NCBI RefSeq assembly: GCF_051020765.1
Contig: NC_134941.1
Span: 4,216,001-4,280,000 of the forward strand
Length of the DNA: 64,000 bases
Origin: Lasioglossum baleicum
Lineage: Eukaryota > Arthropoda > Insecta > Hymenoptera > Halictidae
Direction of reading: 5' to 3'
Part shown: piece by piece, positions 22,735 to 34,639 of the stretch
Layout of the letters: every line of letters begins with the position of its first letter
How positions within the stretch are numbered: position 1 is the first letter of the stretch
Position numbers and translations under genes: made by a program
Notes under the pieces: model-generated
What the model saw: only the letters and a program-made list of their open reading frames with translations
Database searches by the model: none
Told to the model about the DNA's origin: nothing

Positions 22735-23508
22735 AGGTGGAGTGGGGTTAGTCCGTTAATTGGTTATTTTTATTATAATATGAACGAAATTTCTGTAGCG
22801 TGTATTTATTAATGTAGTATAAGTTAGTATGAACTATTCTACATAGATGTCGCCCGAGAATAAAGGTGTTTTCCTCGCTTAAATCAACCAATGTCAAACA
22901 GTCATGTGCGAGGTACACGTGCAACTTTGAGGTTATCCTGAACGTGCAATAGTTTACAAGTTATTAATATGTTCTGTGTTGTTATTTTAGGTAAATACAA
23001 CAAATATTGATGTAGGTTTACATTAAACAAACCGTTTTTATTGTATTTTTTTAAATTTATTGAGAAAAACTCTATGATCTTGCCCCGTAAATATTACTAC
23101 ACGGGGCAAGTTCGTACTATCACGGTGGGGTAAGTCCGTACTGAATGGGTAACTATAAAACTAAACAATATAATTTGATGCAGTAAGAAGCATTTTTTAG
23201 CAGGCTTGTTAATCATTCTTTTTTTGCCCCGTAGCACTTGAAACAAGGTTCGAAAGCATTTTTAATTCTCAGAGACGGACTTGCCCCATTTTCGGGGCAA
23301 GTGCGTCCTAGTTGACACTTTGTACAATATCCTATCAAAATGATAATTGTCAAGCATAATTAGAATCCTAGATAATACTAATTCATCAGTAATAACTGTG
23401 GCAAGAGTTTGATACCAAGAACGTTACCTTTTTACATACTAGACTGAAAATACATCATTTTAAAGTCCAACTTTGCAAAAACTAGGGCGGACTTACTCCA
23501 CTCCACCT
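22735..23508. mobile_element. Pogo/Tigger-like MITE with repeated subterminal motif
   Basis: Termini AGGTGGAGTGGGGTTAGTCC and the inverted form (CGGACTTACTCCACTCCACCT) lie between TA at 22733-22734 and 23509-23510. The motif (G)GGGCAAGTNCGTNC or its TAAGTCCG variant recurs inside (about 23101, 23126, 23281, 23299). This repeats the architecture of the elements at 5155 and 40046. It has no coding sequence. It lies in the stargazin intron. Confidence 0.8.
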
Positions 23509-23593
23509 TATCATATTTTTAAAAGATACTGCTTATAAATCGTTTATAGAGGGGCAGTTTTGAATCTATCTCTTAGAACCTAATAGCAATATA

Positions 23594-23993
23594 CAGTCCC
23601 TGGTCATCGAATTAGGACCACGTACAAAAATTTCACTTTTAGTGTTATATACAGTAGTAATGTATTGTGTTATTAGTAGACTGCGGATCTTTATGCAAAA
23701 TAAAAAATGTTTGCATTGATTGCAAGACACAGGAGCCAAATAACAAATACATTCTTCTTTTAATTATCTTTTTAAGGTAAAACTAATACAGTGGTGACCT
23801 TAAAGCTTTTTAATATAATACCTCCACTGTTCTAAATTGTATGTACCCATTTTTGTCATAAATGCATAAAATCTACAGTCTATTATTTAGTTAATGAACT
23901 ACATCATTACAATTTCAACAGGCCTTTTAATTTTACGGAAAACATAAAGAATGCTGAAAATTTGGAGTGGTCCTAATTCGATGACCAGGAACG
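23594..23993. mobile_element. TA-inserted inverted-repeat element hosting a nested MITE
   Basis: The left end CAGTCCCTGGTCATCGAATT and the right end AATTCGATGACCAGGAACG pair over about 24 bases and sit between TA at 23592-23593 and 23994-23995. Without the nested 206-bp MITE it is about 190 bp. It is probably a Tc1/mariner-type MITE. Confidence 0.8.
23677..23882 (+). mobile_element. 8-bp-TSD MITE, complete copy nested in another element
   Basis: TAGACTGCGGATCTTTATGC ... ATAAAATCTACAGTCTA, 206 bp. Flanks GTTATTAG (23669-23676) and TTATTTAG (23883-23890) match only imperfectly, consistent with an older duplication. Confidence 0.8.
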
Positions 23994-24120
23994 TATCTAA
24001 AAGAATGTCCCTAAAATCTCCAAAAAGTACAAACGACTATTTCACACGATAAAAATGATTCTACATGCAGAAACAAGATTTTATGACCGAGTATTCGGAA
24101 ATTCAACCGGGTATTGGTAC

Positions 24121-24362
24121 CATTTCTTCGACAGTGGAAAATCGAGCCATGTATCCAGACATCGTTAAGACGGCCGCGACTTCCGCCAGGATCAAAGCCA
24201 ATCCTGACAATTGTAGACACCATCCGTAGTGGTATTGCGGCAGGCCATTGTCATCCGTCTGCATGCTGGACGTGGAAGGCAGGCTATACTTTCCGGGCAA
24301 TTCCAACGACGCGTCTGATAACGCCGACGCGAGTACTATCAGTCCTCCGCCTAACGAGAGCC
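24121..24362 (-). CDS. stg1: Stargazin-like gene, exon with TM3 and TM4
   Basis: The 242-bp exon on the minus strand begins after TGTTCCAG with two bases completing a codon and ends ATG|GTACCA in phase 0. It encodes LSLGGGLIVLASAL (TM3), a short extracellular loop SDASLELPGKYSLPSTSSMQ and TDDNGLPQ, then YHYGWCLQLSGLALILAEVA and AVLTMSGYMARFSTVEEM (TM4 and start of the tail). A tyrosine-glycine-tryptophan ahead of TM4 with a glutamate in its middle (LAEVAAVL) is characteristic of the calcium channel gamma / TARP family (stargazin has a YGWSF...AEM arrangement). These proteins are four-pass membrane proteins that modulate AMPA-type glutamate receptors and calcium channels. Exons for TM1 and TM2 were not found. 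A claudin-family relative is the main alternative. Confidence 0.8.
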
Positions 24363-26844
24363 CTGGAACACAAATGAAATTATTACTTGGCTTACTTCCT
24401 AATGTCTTCGATATTTATGGTTTTCGAACGGAATCGATTGGACCGTGACTTATGGTTGGAATTGGCCGAACCGCCGTTCGCGATTAGAATTTGCCCGTTC
24501 AAGTTACTGAACTCGAAATGATTACTTATGGAGTTGGTAACTGATGAAGATCGCCGATAATTCAGTGGCCAGGGGATGTTCAGCTGCAAACTTTAATCAA
24601 AGCCGCTTGTTTGAGTAGCAGCCGGTTAATTCATTCGTTCCGGGTTCCTTTAATCTTGCCACCCGGGAAGACGTTTGTTGTGAATACCAACAGACGAACG
24701 AACCCAGCTGCTCGAGAAAAGATGTTATCGATTTAGGGGCAGCATAAAGATTAAGATAAAAACTTCGGCCCGATTTAAGCTCCCCGTAAGCTGCTTGCAT
24801 GAACGCCGGTCTCAGTTTTATTATGGTTGAACCGATAATATATCTGTAAGCCGCCTCATTGCGTCCCCATTAAATACAACAGCTTACAATGGTAATGCGA
24901 GACGAATGGCACCATTAGAATTTATCGTTCAATAAAATTTGTCGCGTTTACTGGCGATTCAACTGGACTATCCCCGCTGAATCATCAGCAATATTAGCGG
25001 CGAAATGCGTCGCGGGCCAATACTTCACAATATTTTCGAGGAAGCACATACACAGATGTTTTATTGGTAGACACGAACAGAATATTGGGTATTGCTAAAA
25101 TATTGGTAGCAGCATATTGAACTTTCAGACTTGCTCCCGTCGAAGGGGATGTAGCAACGTCGTAAAATTTTTAGCTGAGTACAGAAACGTGTTTCATGCT
25201 TCGGGGGAAAATCTCGTAATACGATGTTGCGAAGAAGGTCATAAATATCATTGCTTAGAATAGCTAACTCGGCGGGAAATAGTCGCTTAGAACTGTAGAA
25301 ATTCTTTCGAGTTTCGATATGGAACAGTTACGAATTTTTGAGTTCGTTTAAAATTAATTTCCTCGAAATCTGTAGGTTGCAACAATTTATACTGTTAAAA
25401 CATTGACTGTCACACCGGGGTCCATAATAGCAATTATTCTTACAATCCTCTTGCTTCTTGAACATTTTAATTAATTCCGATCTTCTTAATGGACGCTAAT
25501 GAAAATTAGATTCCACGTTTGAAAAAATTAATTTAGAGGACTTTATATTCATGTTATAATTAAAGTATTATATAGTAGAATATTATCAATATTTTTGACT
25601 ACGATTGTGGTAGTTAATTTGCATTTCACCTCTCAATAATATACATAATAGTTTTGTGCAGTTTCTATACCAATCATTTACTCATTAAAATAGAGTCAGA
25701 ATTACCCATAGCGCTGCTTTCGCGTTTACATCCTCTAACACAAGGCTACCAAAGAGTCCTTGCGTTGACACACCCCTTAGACTCCTTTCACAACCCCTTA
25801 TGTCTTCTACACCACTCTAGAGGCCCTCAACGATAAGCAAACTGCGGATCTTATGCATTCATAGCAAGTTCTAGACTGAAATCCGGTAGAATAAAAATTA
25901 AATAGAATTGAACGGAGATTAAACATGTCCCTTCATTCAGCAATACTCTTGCACAGCGAACCGTAGGAAAATTCAGAGACTCCGAAGATCCCTGTACTTC
26001 AACACTAATTAATTATGTCACAGCGTCCAGATTCTCATAACAACACCGACGAAGTAGGAAAACCACCCGAAAAATAATGTTTAGACAGCGGGAGCAGCTC
26101 TCGGTGAAAAAAAAACTGGACGCGTCATGTCCACATGCAAATGCAACATTATCATTTCTTTTTTAGTCGTAGCTGCAGCCTCCACCATTCGGTTCTTTTT
26201 CTCGCAGAATCAAAATGCAACGGCCGTTCCTTCGCAAGCTCCCCGGTCGCGCATGAAAGCTCTCTCCCCCCGACTGTGACGAAAATGAGCTTCCTTCCAC
26301 CCCTGTCCCGGCCTGCGAACACATTAAAAAGGCTCGGCACGGGGGCGGCCTGTATCCCTGCCTACGTTTACTCTTTATCTACGATATGTTCTTCCCAGGC
26401 GTAAAGGTCGCGACATAAAAATTTGCATACGCGTAAAACGGACGACCCCGGTTAGCTTGCCATGCCACACAGCGCTGTGTCTTCTCTATAGCCGATCCGA
26501 TTCCAGTCGCGTGAGCTACCACAGATGGGACATTGTTATGACGGGGTAAGCCACCCCCCGGTTATTGCATTCTTAACGGTGGATATTCGGCTCGGGTTAC
26601 TGCGAGAGCCCGCGACTATTGCTGAAACGCACCAGACTAACGCTACTACCCCTTGTTCGACGACCCGATATTTTCCAGCCATTTTTCAGCAGTTCTACAG
26701 CTCCTTCGTTTCCCATTAGGCTATTGCTCCCGCAATCTGCCACCAGTCGACCTATTCAAGGGTTTCCCATCGACGTTTTCAATGTCTACTACTTTCTAGT
26801 GTGCACAGTGGCGGCCATATACTTACGAACACTTTATATTTGAA
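24363..26844. other. Likely intronic DNA upstream of the TM3-TM4 exon
   Basis: This holds no recognisable further exon of the gene. A MITE-family end (reverse strand) is visible at 25839-25880 (AAACTGCGGATCTTATGCAT). 26100-26800 is GC-richer with short overlapping frames of no known family. Confidence 0.4.
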
Positions 26845-26853
26845 CTTTAATGC

Positions 26854-27103
26854 GGTTCCCATGGAAATCACCGACACAAATTTCCCCAACAACATTTCAC
26901 CAACACCAGATTTTACCGACAATACCTTTGGCCGACAACGCCTTTAACCGAAAACGATTTTTACTGACAACGAATTTGACCGACGACAAATTTGAAAATC
27001 GTTCTCGGTTAAAAGCGTTGTCGGCCAAAGTTATTGTCGGTTAAATCTGGAGTCGGTGAAAACTGTGTCGGGAAAATTTGTGTCGGTAACTTCCATGGGA
27101 CCC
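26854..27103. mobile_element. MULE-like fold-back element with 9-bp target duplication
   Basis: The 250-bp near-perfect palindrome begins GGTTCCCATGGAAATCACCG and ends with the inverted form ...TTCCATGGGACCC. The flanks are the perfect 9-bp repeat CTTTAATGC at 26845-26853 and 27104-27112. CGACAA/TTGTCG words recur through both arms. Long inverted arms and a 9-bp TSD are typical of Mutator-superfamily non-autonomous elements. The superfamily call is inferred from those two features alone. Confidence 0.75.
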
Positions 27104-27182
27104 CTTTAATGCTTCGTGTATTTTTTGAAACACCTGTAATGACTGTTCATATATTATTTTTAAGAAATAGGTACCCTGATGT

Positions 27183-27908
27183 ATACAGGATGAGTCACCT
27201 AACGTTGCCACCTCAAATATCTTCGTTGTTTTTAAAGATACGTCAAATGTCTGAAGGACAATTTAGATTGAGAAGTGGGGAAACTGTCAAAGAACTTCCT
27301 TTTGGTATTGTATTTGGTCGTTAATTACGTGATTTGTGAGGGTAGTCCACTCGTCGCTTCGATGGGTCTGTCGCATGTGGTGTCGATCTGTTTTTTTTTT
27401 TGCTTGCTATAAACGTCCTTTACAGGTATATCGCCTAAACCGCTGGAGGAACAGTGAGGTACGGTAACATTTTATAATACAGGATTAATATTCTTATAAC
27501 AATGGATATAAGGTATTCTTTCATATTTTGCAACTCCAAATTTATAATCCGAATGATCAGGGAGACGATGACGTTGTACGGGCCTAGCTACGAATGTGCC
27601 TTTAAATTTCGTTTGCTCGAGGCACGCACACGATCATGTTCTGTCTCATCGACACGGTCGTGTGGACTGTAGTAGTAGGCTTTCGTCTATACGTATAGTT
27701 CTCCACAATCAAATTTTGCAAAAACTATAATAGCTTATATCTCAATAACTATTTGTTTGCGACATGTGGCTCCTTTCAAACTTTTTCTCTTCTGGATAAG
27801 TGGAAGGTGTTGGTGTAAAAAACAACTTTACCAACAATTTTCTTTGTTATAAACAATTTTGCGGCATGTTTCTCTTACAAATGTCCACCGATCCAGAGGT
27901 GTAGATTC
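27183..27908 (+). repeat. Dispersed repeat, copy 1 of a ~650-bp pair
   Basis: 27183-27250 is the TATACAGG-end module (CACCTAACGTTGCCACCTC). From about 27252 to 27908 the sequence matches 61287-61946 nearly base for base (for example GGGGAAACTGTCAAAGAACT, CCACCGATCCAGAGGTGTAG). No transposase frame is maintained. It is likely a non-autonomous element of the family at 7443. Confidence 0.75.
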
Positions 27909-29029
27909 ACCACTAGAACGGATGATCATTACCGTATGCGGTGAAATTGTGAAATAATCATTTTTATAACACCTTGTAAATGAAGAAGACGCATTGGGAT
28001 AATTTATTACACCGACAGACCTAGATGATATGATGGATGGCCAAGTCACAAGAGTAACCAGGAATTTCTCTCAAATTTTTCGGGAAGGCCGAGTATATCG
28101 GTTCACAGCCACGGAATAGATTACAGGATTCATCTGCGACGATCGATTAATTTCAATAATTGATTGCTACTTCGGCTTGTCAAATTACACCGTTGCATAA
28201 AAAGCATGCATATTTCATTTGGCGCGTGTCCCTTGAACGGCGCAAATGCGTCTGGCGAATTTAAATTTCAATTAACGCCGCCGTACGTTTCACAATTGGA
28301 CATACGTCGCAACCGGTACAAAGTTTATGCTTCGTTTCGATTCCCGACACGTAGTCTCGACCTCGGGATGTTACACCACACACGTGCGTAATTATTAAAA
28401 ACGATCTGAAACATGGAATTCAAATCCTCGGCCAATTATGTCATTTATTCAACAGCTTTTTGCTTCTCCTGTTGCTTTATAAAAGAAAAGGTATTCGGTG
28501 AAATTACTTTAAATTGATAGTTCGAATGATGCAAATTTAGGACAATGAGAACTATAAATATAATACAATAAATAATATAAAAGCAAAAATAATCTATCTC
28601 GAATTATCGATGTAACTTTAGAAAAGATGAGAATAGCAGGAACGCAATATTAAATGGATCAGCAAATAAACAAGAGGGCATTAAAGCGAAGGGAAACAAG
28701 AGGGCATTAAAGCGAAGGGAAACAATATCACGTATAATAAAAATATTGAAAATAAATATATATAAAGCATTCTCTGCCACAATAAAAAATTTCAATTCAT
28801 TGTCAGATAAAAATTCAATGAACTGATATTTTTATCGCCATGTGTAAAGTGTAATATTAAAATTTACCGTGTTCATTTTTAAAAAATTTTGATATGAATA
28901 CTCCATTTGCTTGTCGTTTCTGATCTTATTGTATCAAAGCTCAGTCTAAAAATTAACTTACACCTGTAGTTTATAAAAATTACTACGTCCATACTATGTT
29001 CAATCTTAAAAGTCGACATGTTTATCTCA
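27909..29029. other. AT-rich stretch, one short tandem duplication
   Basis: No gene is recognised. ACAAGAGGGCATTAAAGCGA with AGGGAA is duplicated in tandem (about 28670-28722). The rest is AT-rich. Confidence 0.4.
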
Positions 29030-29267
29030 TATTAATTGAATTCTTAGGTACGACTTAGGAAACCGGATACTTCAGTCGTACCGACGTAAGTTTTTAAAGA
29101 TTTAGTTTATTTTTTACGTGAAAGCATATAGATTTCCTAATTTCGTTATAATAAATAACAACAATATTAACAAAAGTTTTGAATAACACATTTAATTTCT
29201 ATTTATGTATTTGGTAAATCCTAAGTTTTATACGGTTTTTTTCTTGAGGCTTGAGCAACCTTACCCT
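29030..29267 (+). mobile_element. 5'-truncated copy of the 5.15-kb Tigger-like element
   Basis: It matches the right end of the element at 5155-6507 (about 6245-6507), including AGTCGTACCGA, TTTTAAAGATTTAGTTTATT and the terminal CTTGAGCAACCTTACCC. The right TA has become TG. The left part is missing. Confidence 0.75.
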
Positions 29268-29867
29268 GCATAATATTGTATATATTTTCGATTAATTCCT
29301 AAATTATTGATTTAAAATATAAAATATGCATTTTTGAGACGTGTCAACATACTTTCCGCGGCGACTGTATCCGTATTTGCGAGTCCCATGGACAACGTGC
29401 GATGTAACGTGTCACATGGCAGCCAACGTGTCAAGAGAGGTATACAGTGTACAGTGCAGTGATCGGTGGCGGGCGAGTATCTACGGGGAAGGTATTGACT
29501 CAGGAGCCCTCTTGTCGCGAATGGAGGAGGCGTCGCCGCAAATATAATTAATTCTCGGTGTAATTCGAACGCGGCAGAAGTCGATACGTAACGGAACACG
29601 CGGTTCGACGCGTTCCGCCTCGCGTTTCGCCGTTCCTTGAACAGAAACCCGCCTCCGTATCGACGAATGGGATTCCTATACGGGGAAAGCTTTAATTAGC
29701 GCTCGGCTTGTCAGCCCCCGCGTTCTCTTATTCAGCGATTTCGTTTCCGAGCCCGCGAACCCGAACGCTGTTTATCAATTAGTTCTAGTTAGCGAGTGCG
29801 ACCTAATTTCACGCGTCTTCAGAAACAATCCGCCGACAGAATAATCATGGGAACCATGCGCTAAGAG
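29268..29867. other. GC-rich stretch without supported gene
   Basis: Short frames lie on both strands at 29312-29599. A plus-strand ATG at 29388 in good context, with a donor-like GAG|GTATAC at 29437, is the only exon-like feature. It has no family resemblance. Confidence 0.35.
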
Positions 29868-30249
29868 AGTAGACCCGTTTTTCCAGGATTGCAAGGGTGC
29901 GGGAAGCGCGTTCTCATTTCTCGATAATACAAAAATGGGAGTTTTCAGTAGTCAAAAACGCTAGATAAATGATCGACCTAGGGCGCTATCGCCCTCAAAA
30001 GTCCTTTTTTCCGTTTACGAGGTGTAATTTGCAGTATTTGGAAGCATACAACTCCACATGTAGCTATTTTTATAGCCGAATAATGCAAATTACGCCTTAA
30101 AAACGTAAAAATAGGACTTTCGAGGGCGATCGCGGCGTAGATTGATCTTCTATCTAGCGTTTTTGACTGCTGAAAAATCCCATCTTTATATTATCGTGAA
30201 ATTAGAACGCGCATCCCGCACCCTTGCAATTCTGGAAACGAGTCTACCG
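29868..30249. mobile_element. Large fold-back element (~160-bp arms)
   Basis: GTAGACCCGTTTTTCCAG and GATTGCAAGGGTGCGGG at the left pair with CCCGCACCCTTGCAAT and CTGGAAACGAGTCTAC at the right. Pairing continues through TCAAAAACGCTAGATA and CGCCCTC. Flanks CTAAGAG / TTAAGAG suggest a decayed 8-bp duplication. It is non-coding. The superfamily is uncertain. Confidence 0.75.
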
Positions 30250-30285
30250 CCTTAAGAGGGCTGCTTAATACGCTAAACATAATAT

Positions 30286-30457
30286 GATTTGAAAGATCAA
30301 ACAAAAATAATACACTTACTTGCTGCGACAAGAAAAGGAAAAAACATTTTAAACACAAATTATGAGTTAAAACGGGAATCTTTCATCCATGGTGGCAGAT
30401 ATGTAACTGAAAACCATGTGCTAACTCAAAAAAACTTTTTTGTTTGATCTTTCGAAT
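30286..30457. repeat. Short inverted-repeat element next to the 29.87-kb fold-back
   Basis: GATTTGAAAGATCAAACAAA at the left pairs with TTTGTTTGATCTTTCGAATC at the right. It is about 172 bp. No clear target duplication was seen. Confidence 0.6.
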
Positions 30458-31851
30458 CTACACGGCTGTGCTGTAATATTTTTGCCAAATTATAATTTTT
30501 TTTAAATTATTTTCTGGCGCAATAAATGTTCTTTGTGAAAATGATCCACATAGAGATCGAAACGTCAAGATATGTACATGTTTAATTAATTGCACATTTG
30601 CTGTCGCTTTACAGTTGATCGAACCTAGCGCCGAAATCATAAATTCATATATTTCAATTGCGATCGAGAAACAAACTTCACCTTCATAATATGATTCTCG
30701 TGATTTTCTTCTGTAGCCCCTTGACTGCCCTATATTATGTACAGGCACTCTTTTATTGGACTATCAATATGTACCGAAGTCTTATGGTGGTACTATGTAT
30801 TTGTTTTACGGAATTATCACAGTTTAAATATCAACAATTTATCGAGAAGAAGAAATGTAGTGTTTAAATACTTTCTGGATCCGCTGTATACAGGGACATT
30901 TGAAGTTTTGCACGTAATTATTTTCTAGACTATATCTCGTTGTAAAACATGGTTCAAATAAAGTTACTTCTTTAAAGGTAAATAAAGATAAAGAAAGAAA
31001 AGACCCGAGCACAGAAGGGTTAACTCTTTTGTTAAACTGAAACAACTGAGATTTACACATCTAGAAACGTCTCGATGTTCTCTTGTTTTTAAGAATGCAA
31101 TTTTTACTTTCATTGTAGCAACAATTTAATTGTGAATTATTTTAGCTAGCCACTATTGATTGAGGCAAGGAAGATCGTGTTTTGAAGTTCGTAAAGCTGG
31201 CAGTTTCCATAGAAGAAGGTAAAGATGAGTGGGGAAGACGTTGATGCATCGCGAGAGGAGCGTGGAATTTTTGGAAAAGAGAAAAACCGGGTCACAGGTC
31301 GGCAATGATAATTAACGTGAAGGCGCAACAAAGTTTCGATTGATACTTCCTCCACGAGGGCGTTCGATCGGTTTTTTTCACGATTGCTGTTGACATGGTG
31401 GCAGCGAAATAAATCGAGGCTCGTAAACTCGACTGACGAATGAAAGTTGGTGAACAGCGGTCGTCAAAGCGACGACTAGTTCGGAATTTTCGATCAAGAG
31501 TCGTCTCCAATTTCCACCGTCGACTCGATTGTGCCCTGTTTTGTCCCCGAATGTCTACTCAACGTATTGCTCAATTAATTAGCAGTAATTGTAATTTAGT
31601 CACGGTACGTGCTGTACGGGGACTCGAGGTTTATATTCTGAAGGAATGAACGTGTTCTCGTTCGTTTCGGAGGCAATATCGTATGCCAATTTCATGTTTA
31701 ACGCGGTAACCAGTTGGTAAACGGTTGGTGAGCTTTACGTTTCAATGAAATTATGGTTACTACCATGCGAACCTATAAATTGTTTCGATATGCTGCTTTA
31801 ATGCATTGTATATTACAAGCACTTTTCTTGCTTTAAATAGGATTGTTATTA
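30458..31851. other. Stretch without recognised gene
   Basis: Short chance frames only. 31140-31660 is GC-richer, with overlapping frames on both strands. Confidence 0.4.
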
Positions 31852-31853
31852 TA

Positions 31854-31930
31854 TTGGGTTGCCGGGAAAGTCATGATGTATTTTTGGGTGATTTTCAATA
31901 AATAATGTATTGGACAATGCGTCATGTAAG
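31854..31930 (+). mobile_element. Possible mariner-type end fragment
   Basis: TTGGGTTGCCGGGAAAGTCA after TA resembles a mariner terminus but differs from the palindromic family. No right end was found. Confidence 0.35.
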
Positions 31931-31981
31931 GTTTAATACCGAAATGTAAAAGAATTAAAAGAATTTGATTAATATCATCAG

Positions 31982-32182
31982 TAGACAGTGGATTCTATGT
32001 ATTTATTACAAAAACGAAGAGGTGTAAATTAAAATATTAAACACATTAGAAGAATTGAAGAATATTGTTACACTATTTTCAATCTACTGAACATATTAAG
32101 AAAAACTATAAATTTCTATTTCATTGCAATTTGTTGCAATTCAGGTAATCAATTTTTCTTTTGCATAAAGCTCTGCTGTACA
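31982..32182 (-). mobile_element. 8-bp-TSD MITE, complete but diverged copy
   Basis: In plus orientation it begins TAGACAGTGGATTCTATG and ends TTTTGCATAAAGCTCTGCTG. This is the family reversed. Flanks ATCATCAG (31974-31981) and ATCATCGG (32183-32190) match at 7 of 8 bases. A further reverse-strand fragment (TTTTGTTTTGCAAGAAGATT) follows at about 32205-32299. Confidence 0.65.
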
Positions 32183-32299
32183 ATCATCGGATTCTCTTGA
32201 ATCTATTACAACTATGAAATAAAGAAATACATATTTATTTAACTTCTGCTTCCTACAATCGATTTAGAAAATTTTTGTTTTGCAAGAAGATTTGCAGAT

Positions 32300-34551
32300 A
32301 TATTTATTGTTACAACTTTAGAATCGTGTAAGTATGAAACACTATTTTTAACGGAACAGATTTCTCCGAAAGAAAACAGTAATTTATTAAGTGAAGTGCA
32401 GATCTGATTCTGTTTAATTATGCTCTCGACGTATATTATTATTTCAGTGTAATAATCCGATGAAAAGAAAGAAAATTAGATACCGATAATATGGGTAGAT
32501 GAAAAACGTGTTTCAATTTTGTTCGAATCAAAATCGTGCTGCTTACAGTGATCTCGTATCCCATCAGACTCCGATAACAAAGTACTATGGAAATATCAAA
32601 TTTTCAACTCGTGAAAAGCAGACTATTTGCAGCGACTATATATTCCGGAACCTGATCACGTTTTGCAGAGAAGCCGTACGAACCTGATACCCAAGAAATG
32701 TCAATAGAACAGCGAACGACATGAAATTGATGATTGCCTCTCTACTTCCTATTGTGTATGGATCAACCTAAATGAGAGGCAAAGTCAGTTATCACGAGAG
32801 AACTCTCATAGTCAATAAAGAAAAACCATACATAAAAACAATTATTCGAAAATTATATTCGAAAGATAAAGATAATTCGACAAATTGCTCCATTAAAAGC
32901 AAAACTGACGAAAAAGTTAAATATAAACTAACACTGATGAATATTCCAATTATATATGTATTTGTCGTATTTTATTTAAATATTTAACTCGAAGATGAGT
33001 AAATATAAAATGTAATGTGTATATAGATAATTCGTGTTCTTTCACAATGGAAATTTATATTTGTCGCATTTTACTCGAATAAATGACTACAAAGTGAATC
33101 AATAAAATGTAACGTAAAGTAGTGATAAAAAAAAGGGTTGTACACTGTTATTTCTAAAAGCGTATTTTCCAACCATGCTTGGGCAATATTTATGATAACG
33201 TGGTTTGTGTATTTTGCAATAAATTTACATTTTAAGGATTATCTCTAAATCTTGAATGCTACGCTGTTACAACGGTGGTAGACTATGGAAGGTTGGGCAC
33301 AGTAGTAGAGGACTGCACGAGTCAGCCATAAGAATTCCGAAGGCCAGCACTTGGTCGGGTCTGGGTTAGATACGAGCTCCTGGTATAAACCCTCCTCTCT
33401 TCCATAAGTTCATAGATAAGGAACGTTAAATATACAGAGTCGGTCTCGGAAATAATAAGACGACTAACGGTCTTTTTGCAATGATTACATAAAAACAGTA
33501 ATACATTCTGCAGACAACCACTGTTTTATTAAAATTAAATTATGAGGTGAAATCCACACCTAACTAATTAAATATGCAGCTATGCTATTGATGTTTAAGT
33601 GATCCAGAAATTATTCATGCAATGAATATTAATGGACTCGTGACTCATGGTCAGAGTTATGTTCGATAGCAGATTATTAAATATAATCCTGTTTGTATAC
33701 AGTAGCCTAGAACAAAAAACTATTTAAAAAACACTGTATATATATTTATTTATGTGGAACTAAGTTCACAGTAAATGTACTAGAAATTGTTACACTTACT
33801 GTCACAGAAAATACTTTCATACAGTTTTTTTTAAACAGTTATAATTACGTTGAAATTTATTATATTAATTGTGTTGAAGAAATATTAGGACCATTAATTA
33901 AATAATTCAAGATTTGTTTTACTGGAAAGTTAAAAGAATTCTTCGAACGGTTTGTTTAATATTCTCATCAGTATGTTCATATATTCTAAACATTACGATT
34001 TTGTTTGTCCATATTAATTATGTGTTAAGTGTCTTAATTACAATATAATACTTGTCCCCGGGTGTTTTATTAAATATATTACTTGTCGATAAATATTTCT
34101 TTGTGCATTCGCGAAGCCGATTCGAAGATTATCAGAAAATGTTACTCCATTCATTTTTATTTGATAGCGACCCATGACGTCGATTTCCGTCGAGCGGAAT
34201 TTAATATAGCTTCATAACGTGTGTTTGCTGGATTAGTATTGAAAAGTTTTTCTGTCGAGACGCGGAAAATGATTTTATTATTACCAGCTCCGGAAACTTG
34301 TTGGAGTCGCGCGGAAGTTTCCCCGAGCAACGTACGAACATTTTTCTTCCAACTTTTCTCTTCCGCTTCTTGACTTGCATAGAACTTTCGATAAAGCATT
34401 ACAACATTACAAACTCATTACAGCGGCTCGCAAATTTCTCTCGCCGTTCTTTCAATTCTGTAAGATTTACCTGTAACGCGAGATCATACAATTCAATAAT
34501 GTTCAGAATTTGAAAAGCTCTTAACGATAAACACTTGGGCGATTTTAATAC
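32300..34551. other. AT-rich stretch; possible LTR-like segment at 33268-33420
   Basis: No gene is recognised. 33268-33420 starts TGTTACAACGGTGGTAG, is GC-richer than its flanks and has GGTATAAACCC. It could be an old LTR, but I found no CA end or duplication. 33700-34150 is strongly AT-rich. Confidence 0.35.
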
Positions 34552-34637
34552 AGTAGGACTTCAATTAACCGGCTTGATCGGGAGACAAACAGCCCGGATA
34601 AATTAAGGCCCGATGGATAATCGAAACCCGAGTGATA
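34552..34637 (+). mobile_element. Pogo/Tigger-like terminal fragment
   Basis: CAGTAGGACTTCAATTAACC, then GGCTTGATCGGGAGACAAAC, resembles the ends of pogo/Tigger elements of the CAGTAGANCTTCGATTA type. It is cut off by the TA fold-back element that follows. A similar trace lies at 38541-38600 (GTAGATCCTTTATTATCCG). Confidence 0.4.
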
Positions 34638-34639
34638 TA

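Larger units (their letters stand above)
22686..24120 (-). other. stg1: Intron of the stargazin-like gene, carrying three transposons
   Basis: The intron is 1,435 bp. About 1.17 kb of it is two TA-inserted elements, at 22735-23508 and 23594-23993. The second contains a nested MITE at 23677-23882. The remaining unique sequence is under 300 bp, so the ancestral intron was short. Confidence 0.75.
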
